Origin: a virus
DNA length: 37,929 bases
Direction: 5' to 3' (one strand)
IMG/VR virus record: IMGVR_UViG_3300044995_000156
Location: 1 to 37,929 of that record
How positions within the stretch are numbered: position 1 is the stretch's first letter; each line of letters opens with the position of its first letter. The notes beneath the pieces were generated by a model that made no database searches, was not told the DNA's origin, and saw nothing but the letters and a program-made list of their open reading frames with translations. Shown here one piece after another: positions 8,252 through 16,454 of this stretch. A program made the translations under genes and the position numbers.

Positions 8252-9844
8252 ATGACCCAAGAATCCCGACGACCCGAAGGCCAGCGCTATCGTTTCGTTG
8301 AGCACAACACACTTGGACTCTCGCAGCGCAATTTCGGTACTCACCTGTTCCGTCGTGGTGTTCGTGCTTCGTTCTACCGTCCCAGTTGGTCTGCTACAGT
8401 CACAACTTTCCGAATCTTTCCCGTTCCTTCCGAAGATGGCCAAAGTTTCGAGCCCTGGCGTTACTCGGCACAATCCAACGATTTCAGCGACTGGATCCGT
8501 TCGTATGTGGCTGCAATCAACCTTGGCGATCCGCCTGTTACGTTCTTGCTCTACGACAACACCGATGTCGGTTATGACCCGAGATTAAATCCTGTCTACA
8601 TCCTCTACAACGCAATCAGTCGAGCCGTTCGGGCTGGACAGGGAGAGCCGGAGTGGGCATCGCTTCTGTTCAACAATGCCGATCGTGGCCAGAGACTTCG
8701 TTCCCCGCAATCCCTGGCCCTCGTGCAAGGCATTCTTTTCCAGCATGCTGGAAATGTCCTGAATCCGCCACGGGGCATCTCTTTAGATGGGGATACTGTT
8801 GTTCTCGGTTTGACCTCCTCGGCGGCTGATGCCATGCTTTCCCAGATGAATAAGCTCAAGGACGACGCTCCGCCGAACGGTTCCTTTGACGAAATTTTCG
8901 AGAGCGGCGACCCTGTTTCTATTCACCACGGACGTTTCGTGAATTTTTACCAGCTAGGCCATGATCCGCGGGGATCTCAGGAGAGTGCTTCTTCCCGAAA
9001 ATCGAACCTGGCAACTTTGTTGAAGGATTCTGGTTCATCTCGTTCCGGGTCGCAGCGAGAAGCCATTGGCTATGGTTGTTTCTTCACCGAAGAATTTCGT
9101 CAGATTTCGGCGTCTCTGGAAGGAATGGAAGAGATCGTTCGGGCGAAGTTCATTCCCTGGGATCGACTCCTCTACTTTCCCAACCATCGTGAACAGATTG
9201 AGCTCCTCTCTGGAGCCTTCCCAGCTAGTTGCATCGACTATGCGTTCCGGGATATTTATCCGGACCTCATTCCGGATTCAGTGAAGCGTAAGCTGGTCGA
9301 TCGGCGGACGATCGGACCGTTCAATGCCGGTCAGCCCGCTCCAGCTTATGGCTCAGTACCCGGTCCAGTTCCTGGTGTTGCTCGCGGGGCTGGTCCTGCT
9401 TATAATTCTGCTCGCGGAGCATACGAGCGGCCTTCCAGCCGTGTTGTTGAGAGGTCCGATGATGTTTCGTCTGCTCCTCCTCCTGTTTCTCATTTTTCCG
9501 GGTCTGACCTTGGGGATAGCCGTGGGTCGACCCATTCTGAAGAGGATGTAGCGACGGACGCTGATGAGCCTTTTGCAACCACTGACGGTTCTGAACCGGA
9601 GGAGTATGTAGCGACCGACGTTCCAACGGGACAGTCTCAGCCCCAAACTAAGACTTTCTCGGACCTAGCTGCTTCCCGTCAGCCAGTCTCTCACGAGTCG
9701 GCTGATTCTTCTCACCCGCACCAGCAAGCGCGGGAGCCTGATTCTCCGCGGCGGCGCGAGGAGATGGACAACGCGGTCAAAGCCGCCCTCCAGCAAGCTT
9801 TGGCCAAGCATCGAGAGAACCTCTCTCGTAAAACGCCTTTCTAG
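8252..9844 (+). CDS. Unknown replication-cluster protein, possible ssDNA-binding protein
   Basis: I do not recognise this 530-residue protein. Residues 1-370 appear folded, with a basic aromatic N-terminus (FRRGVRASFYRPSW) that would suit a nucleic-acid-binding fold. Residues about 375-530 are low complexity, rich in Ser, Pro, Glu and Asp. They contain a short acidic repeat (EEDVATDADE then EEYVATDVP), which is an imperfect 19-bp DNA repeat exactly 60 bp apart near 9543 and 9603. The order polymerase, dCTP deaminase, this gene, RecA-like makes a single-stranded-DNA-binding or annealing protein a reasonable guess, but no diagnostic motif is seen. The ATG at 8252 follows a GGAGAG ribosome binding site; an earlier in-frame TTG at 8228 has none. 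Confidence 0.7.
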   Translation: MTQESRRPEGQRYRFVEHNTLGLSQRNFGTHLFRRGVRASFYRPSWSATVTTFRIFPVPSEDGQSFEPWRYSAQSNDFSDWIRSYVAAINLGDPPVTFLLYDNTDVGYDPRLNPVYILYNAISRAVRAGQGEPEWASLLFNNADRGQRLRSPQSLALVQGILFQHAGNVLNPPRGISLDGDTVVLGLTSSAADAMLSQMNKLKDDAPPNGSFDEIFESGDPVSIHHGRFVNFYQLGHDPRGSQESASSRKSNLATLLKDSGSSRSGSQREAIGYGCFFTEEFRQISASLEGMEEIVRAKFIPWDRLLYFPNHREQIELLSGAFPASCIDYAFRDIYPDLIPDSVKRKLVDRRTIGPFNAGQPAPAYGSVPGPVPGVARGAGPAYNSARGAYERPSSRVVERSDDVSSAPPPVSHFSGSDLGDSRGSTHSEEDVATDADEPFATTDGSEPEEYVATDVPTGQSQPQTKTFSDLAASRQPVSHESADSSHPHQQAREPDSPRRREEMDNAVKAALQQALAKHRENLSRKTPF

Positions 9845-9881
9845 TCTATCCTCTACGTGGTTTGCTGAACGTGCCATGCTT

Positions 9882-9907
9882 CACCCTGGTCTCTTTCGGC
9901 CAGGGTG
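9882..9907 (+). other. Intergenic hairpin before the RecA-like gene
   Basis: CACCCTGG (9882-9889) and CCAGGGTG (9900-9907) form an 8-bp stem with a 10-nt loop in the 116-nt gap before the RecA-like gene. The sequence after it is only moderately T-rich, so it could be a weak terminator or a leader structure. Confidence 0.45.
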
Positions 9908-9960
9908 TGGCTTCTGGCTCTTTTCTGGTGCCAAACTCTTGCCTGGGTTGGGGTTGCCCT

Positions 9961-11238
9961 ATGCCGCGTAAGAAGAAAGCTCGTCAGCCGACGATTTCTG
10001 ACTTTTTCCAAGAGCGACTCAAAGAAGTCCAGGCCCGTCAGGGGACTCCTGGGGTTTTTCTAGGGCAGGATGCGGAGAGGGTTGTCATCGGCATTCCCCT
10101 TCCGGCGTTTTCTTTGCAGTATCTCTACTCGGCCAATGTCTATCCTCTGGGACGGATGGAGATGCTCATTGGCGAGTCGGATAGCTGCAAGACGGCGTTC
10201 CTCTTTGAGAAGGGGCGCTGGTTTCTATCCACTCCCGGAGGCGGGTTTGTCTACCTTCTCAACGAGGCCCGTGACCCAGCAGCCCTTCGCTCTTCGATCA
10301 TTGGCGAAGATCTCCTTTCCGATGGCCGCTTTGTCTTGGAAGGACCTTGTGAGTCGATGGAAGATTGGCAGCGGCGGATTTCTCACAAAGAGTACGGTTG
10401 GCTCCGCAAGCTCGAAGCAGTCCATGAAGAGATCGGCGACTGTGCGTTTCCTTTCCTACTTGGTCTCGATTCGATTACTGGAACGACCAACGAGAAGACC
10501 ATCGCTTCCATCGATGAAGCCGGGCATGCGTCCATTAGCTTTGCCCAGGACGCCAATCTCCTCAATCAATATGCTAAGTACCTGTTCCAGCGCCTCTATC
10601 CTTGGCCGGTCTCTTTTGTTTGCACCAATCACATCAAGTATGGCCAGGACCGTTACGGCAACCGGGTTATGCGCATTCCTGGAGGCGATGAGCTGCGCTA
10701 TGTCAGCACCTATATCGTTCTCCTCAAGCACGTCAAAGACATCGAGCGTACCTCGGTCGATGGCGGACGGCGTATTCGTTTCGAGACAGTCAAGACGATG
10801 GGAGACCGAAGGATTATTGAAGCCGAGTTCCTCTGGCTTTATAACCAGCACCAGGTTCCGCAGAAGTCCTGGTGGGACTGGCATTCCGCCTCGACCGAGC
10901 TTCTCCTTTCCCTCTCTTTGTCCTATCCCGAAAAGCTTCAGGACATTCTGACTTTTCCCACGGTTTACAAGAACCAGAGGTCGTGCAGTTGCCCGGAGTT
11001 GGGTCTACCTAAGCCTGCCCCCTATGCTGAAGTTGGTGCGGCCCTTATGGACCCGCAGAATGAGAAAGTTTTGCAGGCGCTCCAAGATCGTCTCGGGATC
11101 AGGCGTTATCGACTTTTTGAGTTCGGGATTTCCTACCGAGGGCAGCAAGAGCGGGCCCTTGCCGAGGGAAGTTTAGAAAGTGAGTCTCCAACCAGAGAGC
11201 CTTCCGATGGCGAGCCTACCTCACTTCCAGCCGACTGA
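9961..11238 (+). CDS. RecA/RadA-like recombination ATPase
   Basis: This 425-residue protein of the RecA-like ATPase fold would drive strand exchange or act as a recombination mediator. The Walker A is GESDSCKT (G71 to T78, K77), where Cys replaces the usual glycine before the lysine. The Walker B-like strand is FLLGLDSITG, and IPGGDELRYVST with VCTNHIKYG matches the RecA region that follows. The N-terminus is basic (PRKKKARQP). After about residue 330 the C-terminal part is unlike bacterial RecA. ATG 9961 is preferred because the protein reads naturally from it; the ribosome binding site (GGGG) is weak and a TTG start at 9862 is possible. The last 59 nt overlap the next ORF. Confidence 0.75.
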   Translation: MPRKKKARQPTISDFFQERLKEVQARQGTPGVFLGQDAERVVIGIPLPAFSLQYLYSANVYPLGRMEMLIGESDSCKTAFLFEKGRWFLSTPGGGFVYLLNEARDPAALRSSIIGEDLLSDGRFVLEGPCESMEDWQRRISHKEYGWLRKLEAVHEEIGDCAFPFLLGLDSITGTTNEKTIASIDEAGHASISFAQDANLLNQYAKYLFQRLYPWPVSFVCTNHIKYGQDRYGNRVMRIPGGDELRYVSTYIVLLKHVKDIERTSVDGGRRIRFETVKTMGDRRIIEAEFLWLYNQHQVPQKSWWDWHSASTELLLSLSLSYPEKLQDILTFPTVYKNQRSCSCPELGLPKPAPYAEVGAALMDPQNEKVLQALQDRLGIRRYRLFEFGISYRGQQERALAEGSLESESPTREPSDGEPTSLPAD

Positions 11239-12697
11239 AGGTTCCGGATCGGCTTCGGCCAGCTCCCTTTTCGCTCGGGAAGCCATGCAGTATCTCCTTT
11301 GGGAGAAGAGGACCGATCGTGCCTACAAACCTCCACGCAAGCGGAGTTTCCTGGCGGTGGCGTCTGATCCGTCCTGTTCCATTTCGGGGATCGATTTCTT
11401 CGTTCGCAGTCCGTTTTTCCTCTTCTATCCTTTTTCGTTGGAAGAAGTTTCTTCTCGCCTGGATTCTATTTATGCTCCTTCGACTCTTCTCTGGACCGAA
11501 GACACAAACGATCTTTGCCTGGATCTATCCGGTCGAGCTTTTTCCGGGCAGTATCGTTATACGGAGCGTTGTTTGTTCAACCTCTGTGCTTTTCGCCGGA
11601 TTAGTTCCTTGGGGCGCTTGATTCTCGAGACCCAGTTTTTCCCCTCCCGCGAAGCGAGTCCGGCTTCGTCGGTAGTCATACCGCCGGAATTCTTGTCTTT
11701 GTTCAATTCCTTTCTGCGTTTGATCGGTTTGGACTTGGGGCGAACTGGAATTCTTGCTGATCCGTCTCGACGTTTGCTCCTCTTTCCTTTACCACGTTGG
11801 ATTTTGTTCGGGCAGAAGATTACGCCGACCCTCGAGAGGTTCTTCCGAACCATTTCTCGCTGTTGCTTAGCTCCTTATTTCCTTGCGGAAGATCTTGGTT
11901 GGCGAACAGCTTTTGCTGTTGAAGCTTCGGGAACGTTCTGGTCTGTCTTCTATGACCCCCAGCGGTTTTCTTTTCTATCTCCGTTCCGTTCGACGAGCCA
12001 GGTCTTCCATCCGGCAATCGCTTTCTTCTTTTCTCTCAGTAAGACGCGTTTTGCTTTAGCAGCCGGGATCCATTTCCCTGATTTGCCTTTTTCTTTCCTG
12101 CCTCTAAAAATTCCGGTGGACTGCTCAAATCTCTTTCCGCTTCCAGAGGTCTTCTGGTCAGAGAAAGCTTTTCGGAAGACACTCACGAAGTTTTGGAACT
12201 TTTGCTCCACTACAGTCTGTCAGACATGGGATCGTTCGACAGCTTCCGGTTCGTCGGACGGCGCCTTTCGGTATCATCTGATCCCAACAGTTTTGGCTGA
12301 CCACTTGGATTTGCGCTTTGCCAATCGGATTACGTCCTCTCAATCTCTTTTTCGGTTCGTGACTTCAGGGATTTCCAACAAATTTGCGGTTTCGAGGCTG
12401 CGCGTTACTGACAGCGTGTTTGACTTCTTCTGTGCCTGTGTCTATTACGAGTTGGCTCATTTCAGTCTGAAGAAGTATCTTCTAGCTCTCTTGTCTTACT
12501 GTTTCCTTTCTGAGGCCCCTCTGGAAACCGGTTGGGATATGCTCTATCGCTTGTTATTGTCCCAGAACGATTTGCTGATGTCTTCGTCCTGTTGCCAGGA
12601 CTTTTTCCTCTATCTGCTTTTCCTGAAGGTCTTTCTAGCTTTTTCTCTCTACCCTGATCTGGTCCGTTTGATTGTCTCCCGGGCTCGGGCGTATTAG
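11180..12697 (+). CDS. Hypothetical protein
   Basis: I do not recognise this protein, which is 505 residues from GTG 11180. It is very rich in Phe, Leu, Ser and Arg, with many short aromatic strands, and has no clear enzyme motif. The start is uncertain: GTG 11180 overlaps the RecA-like gene, while ATG 11207 (MASLPHF) and ATG 11285 (MQYLLWEKR) are alternatives, the latter with GGAAG just upstream. Its place directly after the RecA-like gene suggests a recombination or replication partner. A 180-nt gap follows, containing a possible 6-bp stem (GTCGGA with TCCGAC, near 12767 to 12814) but no ORF with a good ribosome binding site. Confidence 0.65.
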   Translation: MSLQPESLPMASLPHFQPTEGSGSASASSLFAREAMQYLLWEKRTDRAYKPPRKRSFLAVASDPSCSISGIDFFVRSPFFLFYPFSLEEVSSRLDSIYAPSTLLWTEDTNDLCLDLSGRAFSGQYRYTERCLFNLCAFRRISSLGRLILETQFFPSREASPASSVVIPPEFLSLFNSFLRLIGLDLGRTGILADPSRRLLLFPLPRWILFGQKITPTLERFFRTISRCCLAPYFLAEDLGWRTAFAVEASGTFWSVFYDPQRFSFLSPFRSTSQVFHPAIAFFFSLSKTRFALAAGIHFPDLPFSFLPLKIPVDCSNLFPLPEVFWSEKAFRKTLTKFWNFCSTTVCQTWDRSTASGSSDGAFRYHLIPTVLADHLDLRFANRITSSQSLFRFVTSGISNKFAVSRLRVTDSVFDFFCACVYYELAHFSLKKYLLALLSYCFLSEAPLETGWDMLYRLLLSQNDLLMSSSCCQDFFLYLLFLKVFLAFSLYPDLVRLIVSRARAY

Positions 12698-12877
12698 GCC
12701 TGTTGTCCTGTGTTGATTTCGGCTTGTGCGGACTTGTCTCGGTAGTTAGAATTGTCCGGTGCCGCGTCGGATCTACTGGGAATCGTAGTTGTTTTCGTAT
12801 CTCCGACGACACGACGATGGTTTTTGTTCCGTCTGTTTAGGAAGTCGAACCAGCGAAACTTGTCGAGGAGGTTGTTT

Positions 12878-14008
12878 ATGGATAAAGATTTCGCCTCGGT
12901 TGAGACAGTGTCCCAGTCCGGAGGAAAGTCAGGCAAAAAGAGCCTTCTGGCTACGGTTGTGGACCCTGGTTCGGAGCTTACTGATCGTGAGGAAGTTTTG
13001 TCTTCTCTCAACGAGAGTCTGCGGGAAGAGTACCAGAACTTGGTCCGAATGTTTGCCGGGCAGCTCAAAAAGTCTGTTTTCTTCTATCATGATGTTGGAG
13101 GGGTCGTTCGGAAGATCTATAATGACGTTACTACTTATGGAGCCAATGCGGTCGAGAAGATTGCGTTCCTGCTGGGGGTCGAAAAAACTCTCCTCTACCG
13201 GATGATGCAGTTCCATACCTCTTTTTCCCGTCAGGAACTTGAGGAGATCATTCAGCGTTCTGAGTCATATGGTTCGTGTGCTTTGAGCTGGTCGCATTTT
13301 GTGCTCCTTCTGAGTATTCGGGACAAGGATCGGCGTCTCAAGATCTTGGACGAGGCGATTGCTCGGAATATGACAGTTGAGGAACTGCGTTCGATCTTAC
13401 GTTTGTCTCGGGGTGCACGTTCCGACAAGACTCTCGAGCCGTCTGCGTCGGGTCCTTCGGTGGTGGCTAAGACAGCAAACAAATCCAAGAATGTCCAGGC
13501 CCCACTTCTTCCCTCCGAGGAAGTCCTGACGGTTTCTTCCATCAAAGAGAACCTCGATTATTTTCTCGATTACCTGTCGCAGATCTACGAAGATCTCAAA
13601 CGGACCTGGACCGATCGGTGTTTGCTTCCTCTTCAACGGAAGAACTTTCTGAAAGAGCATGATAGCGAGTCCCTCTCGGAGGTGGCTGTTTCCATCCAAG
13701 ACGTGGTCGAGGTCGCTAACTGGATTTCTCAGTTTTTGAAGGATATGGTGGGTAAGTTTGAAGCGGTTGAAGGCAAGATTATGGATCAGATCTCCGAGGA
13801 GGGGGCAGTTCTGATTGAGAAGACGGAGGAAGCGCATACCTTGGAGAAAGCGCGGCGGACCGAAAAGATCCGTCGCTCCGTGCAGAAGTATAGCGAAGAA
13901 CTTGGCCTCGTTAAGACTGGACGGATTGCTCCAAACGACGATGATCCGGACGACTCCGGTTCTTTTGAGGATGAGGAGGCGTCTGGTTCTGCGGATGATG
14001 AGGATTGA
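12878..14008 (+). CDS. DUF1016-N-like / ParB-type HTH protein
   Basis: This 376-residue protein probably binds DNA. Residues about 45-165 (VVRKIYNDVTTYGANAVEK through ALSWSHFVLLLSIRD and TVEELRSIL) resemble the N-terminal helix-turn-helix domain of DUF1016/YhcG proteins, which has an LSWSHYRLLL-type signature, and the related ParB-type helices. The PD-(D/E)XK nuclease domain that usually follows in YhcG is not seen. Instead there is a linker (about 170-205), a helical coiled-coil-like region (about 215-350) and a strongly acidic tail ending in ADDED. The ATG at 12878 has GAGGAGG about 6 nt upstream. The family call rests on reading the motif, so it is moderate; a partition, replication-initiation or transcription role is possible. 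Confidence 0.65.
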   Translation: MDKDFASVETVSQSGGKSGKKSLLATVVDPGSELTDREEVLSSLNESLREEYQNLVRMFAGQLKKSVFFYHDVGGVVRKIYNDVTTYGANAVEKIAFLLGVEKTLLYRMMQFHTSFSRQELEEIIQRSESYGSCALSWSHFVLLLSIRDKDRRLKILDEAIARNMTVEELRSILRLSRGARSDKTLEPSASGPSVVAKTANKSKNVQAPLLPSEEVLTVSSIKENLDYFLDYLSQIYEDLKRTWTDRCLLPLQRKNFLKEHDSESLSEVAVSIQDVVEVANWISQFLKDMVGKFEAVEGKIMDQISEEGAVLIEKTEEAHTLEKARRTEKIRRSVQKYSEELGLVKTGRIAPNDDDPDDSGSFEDEEASGSADDED

Positions 14009-14065
14009 TGGGCCCTACCGGGAGTTCCTCGGGAAGTGACGCCTGTGGACACCGGAGGTTGCAGG

Positions 14066-14130
14066 CCGGTGCCGGTGGATGAAGCAGGAAGCAGCCAAGA
14101 TGGGCCATTTGTCCAGGAGCTGCAGAACGG
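14066..14130. repeat. 65-bp direct repeat, copy 1
   Basis: These 65 bp match 16466-16530 with two mismatches (14069 and 14120), exactly 2,400 bp away. This copy lies between the HTH gene and the glycosyltransferase start and ends 10 nt before ATG 14141. It contains RWMKQEAAKMGHLSR in one frame, but that frame is not the one used by the gene that follows. The role is unknown. Confidence 0.85.
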
Positions 14131-14140
14131 TGCGTCATTT

Positions 14141-14983
14141 ATGTCGCTTCGTAGTTCCCCTCCAAACTCCGAGCGTTTTGACCTTTCGGACCTGACGATT
14201 GCCGTCCTTTTCTACGGGGACTATCCCGACCTGGCTCGTCGCGTCCTGCCTTCTCTCTGCACTATTGCCTTGTACTGCCCTGTCGAGCTGCGCATCGGTT
14301 GCAATGCCTGTTCCGCTGAAACGCTTTCTATCGTTGAGTCCTATCGCAAATACTTTGCTGCCAAAGATCTCTCCGAGCGGATTCTCCTCGAAGTTTCGTC
14401 GGAGAATATCTACAAGTACCCGATGATGCGGCGGCTGATTGACCTCAAGCCGCTTCCCTCTCTTTTCATGTGGTTCGACGATGACAGCTACATCACTTCT
14501 CCGGACCCCATTCGCTGGGCGGAAACTGTCCTCAACAGGATGAACCGTTGCGACATGTTGGGTTCGATCTACACGATCCGCCTCCAAGGCAATCAGCACC
14601 TCTGGATCCAGGACCAGCCCTGGTACAAAGGCAAGCCCGTTGCTCCCGGCAAACGGGTTCGTTTTGCCACAGGCGGTTGGTGGTGTGTCCGTTCCCAGGT
14701 TCTTTACGCTTTCAACTATCCCTTCCCGGACCTTCGCCATCGCGGCGGCGATGTCATGCTGGGTGAGGCTCTCTTTCAGAACGACTATCGCCTGGATCAC
14801 TTCAACGAGGGGGTAGCCATCAATGCCGATGCCGAGGGTCGTGAATCCAAATCCCCGCGGCGTGGGTATGATGAGTTGCCTGTCGGAGTGCGCTATCAGC
14901 CTTCTTCGACTGATTCGTCTCCATCGTCTCCATCGCCTCCATCGACTTCATCGACTTCATCGGTTCCAGGGACTGCTGCATGA
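14141..14983 (+). CDS. GT-A fold glycosyltransferase
   Basis: This 280-residue protein is probably a nucleotide-sugar-dependent glycosyltransferase. The segment LTIAVLFYGDYPDLARRVLPSL is a typical GT-A start, and WFDDDSY (D113-D115) is a DxD-type metal and sugar-nucleotide site. ATGGWWCVRS and GGDVMLGEAL follow at the expected acceptor side. The C-terminal 30 residues are Ser/Pro/Thr low complexity encoded by imperfect 9-bp repeats (near 14918-14960). ATG 14141 has no good ribosome binding site; an in-frame GTG at 14036 would add 35 residues encoded by the 65-bp repeat, so the start is unsure. Its ATGA overlap with thyX implies translational coupling. The target (DNA base, virion or host) is not known. 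Confidence 0.75.
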   Translation: MSLRSSPPNSERFDLSDLTIAVLFYGDYPDLARRVLPSLCTIALYCPVELRIGCNACSAETLSIVESYRKYFAAKDLSERILLEVSSENIYKYPMMRRLIDLKPLPSLFMWFDDDSYITSPDPIRWAETVLNRMNRCDMLGSIYTIRLQGNQHLWIQDQPWYKGKPVAPGKRVRFATGGWWCVRSQVLYAFNYPFPDLRHRGGDVMLGEALFQNDYRLDHFNEGVAINADAEGRESKSPRRGYDELPVGVRYQPSSTDSSPSSPSPPSTSSTSSVPGTAA

Positions 14984-15852
14984 GTGACGCTGATAGTCTG
15001 CCGCCTGGAGAACCCATTGAACCTCCCAATACTGAGTTCTGGGAGAAGATTCGGATTTATCTGATCGCCAAGACTACAGTTGATAAGCCCGCAACTCAGT
15101 CCTGGTTGTCTGACTTGGGTGTCTCGCCGGAATATCTTTCCTCGCAGGAGCTGCCCGAAGATCCTGAGCTTCTCGTCTCTCTTGCGGCCAAGCGTTGTTA
15201 CCTCTCATTCGAGCCCGGGCTCAACGAGAACGTGACCCGCATTCGGCGTCATTGGGATGAGTACCTCAAGAATATCCTTGCCAGCGGGCATGGTTCTGTT
15301 TTGGAGCATGCAACGTTTACCTTTGCCATTGAAGGCGTCAGTCGGGTCTTTACGGCGGAGATGAACCGCCATCGGGCTGGTTGGGCAATCAGCGAAGGTT
15401 CCCTGCGTTACATTCGCAAGAACGACTTTCGTCTGACCTGGCCGCCTTCTCTCAATCCCGAACCGTCGGACTCGGAAGAAGATCGTCAGCGCAAAGAAGC
15501 GACCCGCAAGATCATGGAGTCCGCTTTCCAGACGATCCTGGCGACGTACCAGAGCCTCTGTCAGCTCTGGGAGCTCGACTCTCCCCACAAAGATTTCGCC
15601 TATCGTAAGAAGGTTACTTCGCTCATTCGGCGCATACTGCCTCTAGGTATTGCCACCGGAGGCGTTTGGACCGGGAACCTTCGGGCCTTGCGGCATGTTA
15701 TTGCCCTGCGAGCTTCTCCATCTGCTGAAGAAGAAGTCTGTCATGTCTTTACCCGGATCGGTAAGATGATGATCGAGGCTCTGCCCCTGGTTTTCGGAGA
15801 TTTCAAACTGATCTCCGGGAAGTTTTGGATCCCCTGGTATCCAAAGGTTTAG
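14980..15852 (+). CDS. thyX: Flavin-dependent thymidylate synthase ThyX (variant signature)
   Basis: This 290-residue protein belongs to the ThyX family, which methylates dUMP to dTMP using methylenetetrahydrofolate, NADPH and FAD. GHGSVLEHATFTF precedes the signature region, where R130-H131-R132 is followed by AGWAISEGSLRY up to Y144. The standard signature has seven residues between RHR and the SxRY serine; here there are eight, and the usual first serine position is not matched. The N-terminal 35 residues are an extra Pro/Glu-rich extension. The start overlaps the glycosyltransferase stop by four bases. A partner dCTP deaminase lies at 7424. The variant signature could be neutral or could mean altered chemistry on the pyrimidine. 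Confidence 0.85.
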   Translation: MSDADSLPPGEPIEPPNTEFWEKIRIYLIAKTTVDKPATQSWLSDLGVSPEYLSSQELPEDPELLVSLAAKRCYLSFEPGLNENVTRIRRHWDEYLKNILASGHGSVLEHATFTFAIEGVSRVFTAEMNRHRAGWAISEGSLRYIRKNDFRLTWPPSLNPEPSDSEEDRQRKEATRKIMESAFQTILATYQSLCQLWELDSPHKDFAYRKKVTSLIRRILPLGIATGGVWTGNLRALRHVIALRASPSAEEEVCHVFTRIGKMMIEALPLVFGDFKLISGKFWIPWYPKV

Positions 15853-15868
15853 CATCGAGGAGGCTCTC

Positions 15869-16435
15869 ATGTCTCTTTTGCAGCTTCGCTTGCCGAAAGA
15901 CCAGGGCGGCGACGGACGGTGGTATAATCCGAATCGGGATATTGCTTACTGTTGGCAGTACTTGGTGAAGCGTGCGGCTTCTGTTCTGGAAGACGCTGCT
16001 CAGGAGCCTTGGTTACGTTCGTACCTCGATCATTATCAGGTAACGCTTGACGATTTAGGTGAGGGCATTGCGGTCTATGTTCGCTACATGGTCTACGCCC
16101 ATACGCCATCGATCCAAGGTTTGCCTCAAGCCCTCGAACAGTCGGGTTGGTACAAACTCGCTCCAGCGGTTCAGGGAGCTGTTCTTATGGCTTTGGGGCA
16201 GGTCATGACGTGCGCTTTCTACCCAGCGATTCGGGATGTCTATTTCCCGAACGAAACAGAAAAGCCGCTCGATGAGCAGGCTCTCTTTGCTGCTGTTTCT
16301 TTCTTCAAAGATTCTGTCTCTCGTCCTCCTTTGCGCCTGCGTCTGGCTCGTGTCTGGCGTTACTTGCGTTCCCGTTGTTCTCGCTTCTTTCGCTTGTTGC
16401 GCTCTCTGGCTTTCTGGCGGAGTCGTTCGCGTTAG
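15869..16435 (+). CDS. Hypothetical protein with Arg-rich C-terminus
   Basis: I do not recognise this 188-residue protein. Residues 1-155 look helical and soluble, with a hydrophobic stretch around VQGAVLMALGQVMTCAF. The last 35 residues are dominated by Arg with Leu, Phe and Trp in an amphipathic pattern (RLARVWRYLRSRCSRFFRLL), which could bind nucleic acid or a membrane surface. ATG 15869 has a strong GAGGAGG site 5 nt upstream. It sits between thyX and the resolvase gene in the same direction. Confidence 0.7.
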   Translation: MSLLQLRLPKDQGGDGRWYNPNRDIAYCWQYLVKRAASVLEDAAQEPWLRSYLDHYQVTLDDLGEGIAVYVRYMVYAHTPSIQGLPQALEQSGWYKLAPAVQGAVLMALGQVMTCAFYPAIRDVYFPNETEKPLDEQALFAAVSFFKDSVSRPPLRLRLARVWRYLRSRCSRFFRLLRSLAFWRSRSR

Positions 16436-16454
16436 TCCAGTCCAGCGATCGAAC

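Noticed and set aside
13116-13130. CGTCATTATA on the - strand inside the DUF1016-like gene
   Set aside because: It is within a coding region, lacks the upstream AAATTC block and is explained by ordinary codons.
14132-14143. GCGTCATTTATG, similar to the promoter block, just before the 14141 gene
   Set aside because: No AAATTC-like block lies 11 nt upstream (the sequence there is AGGAGC), the TATAA is not intact, and the ATG of the gene is part of it.
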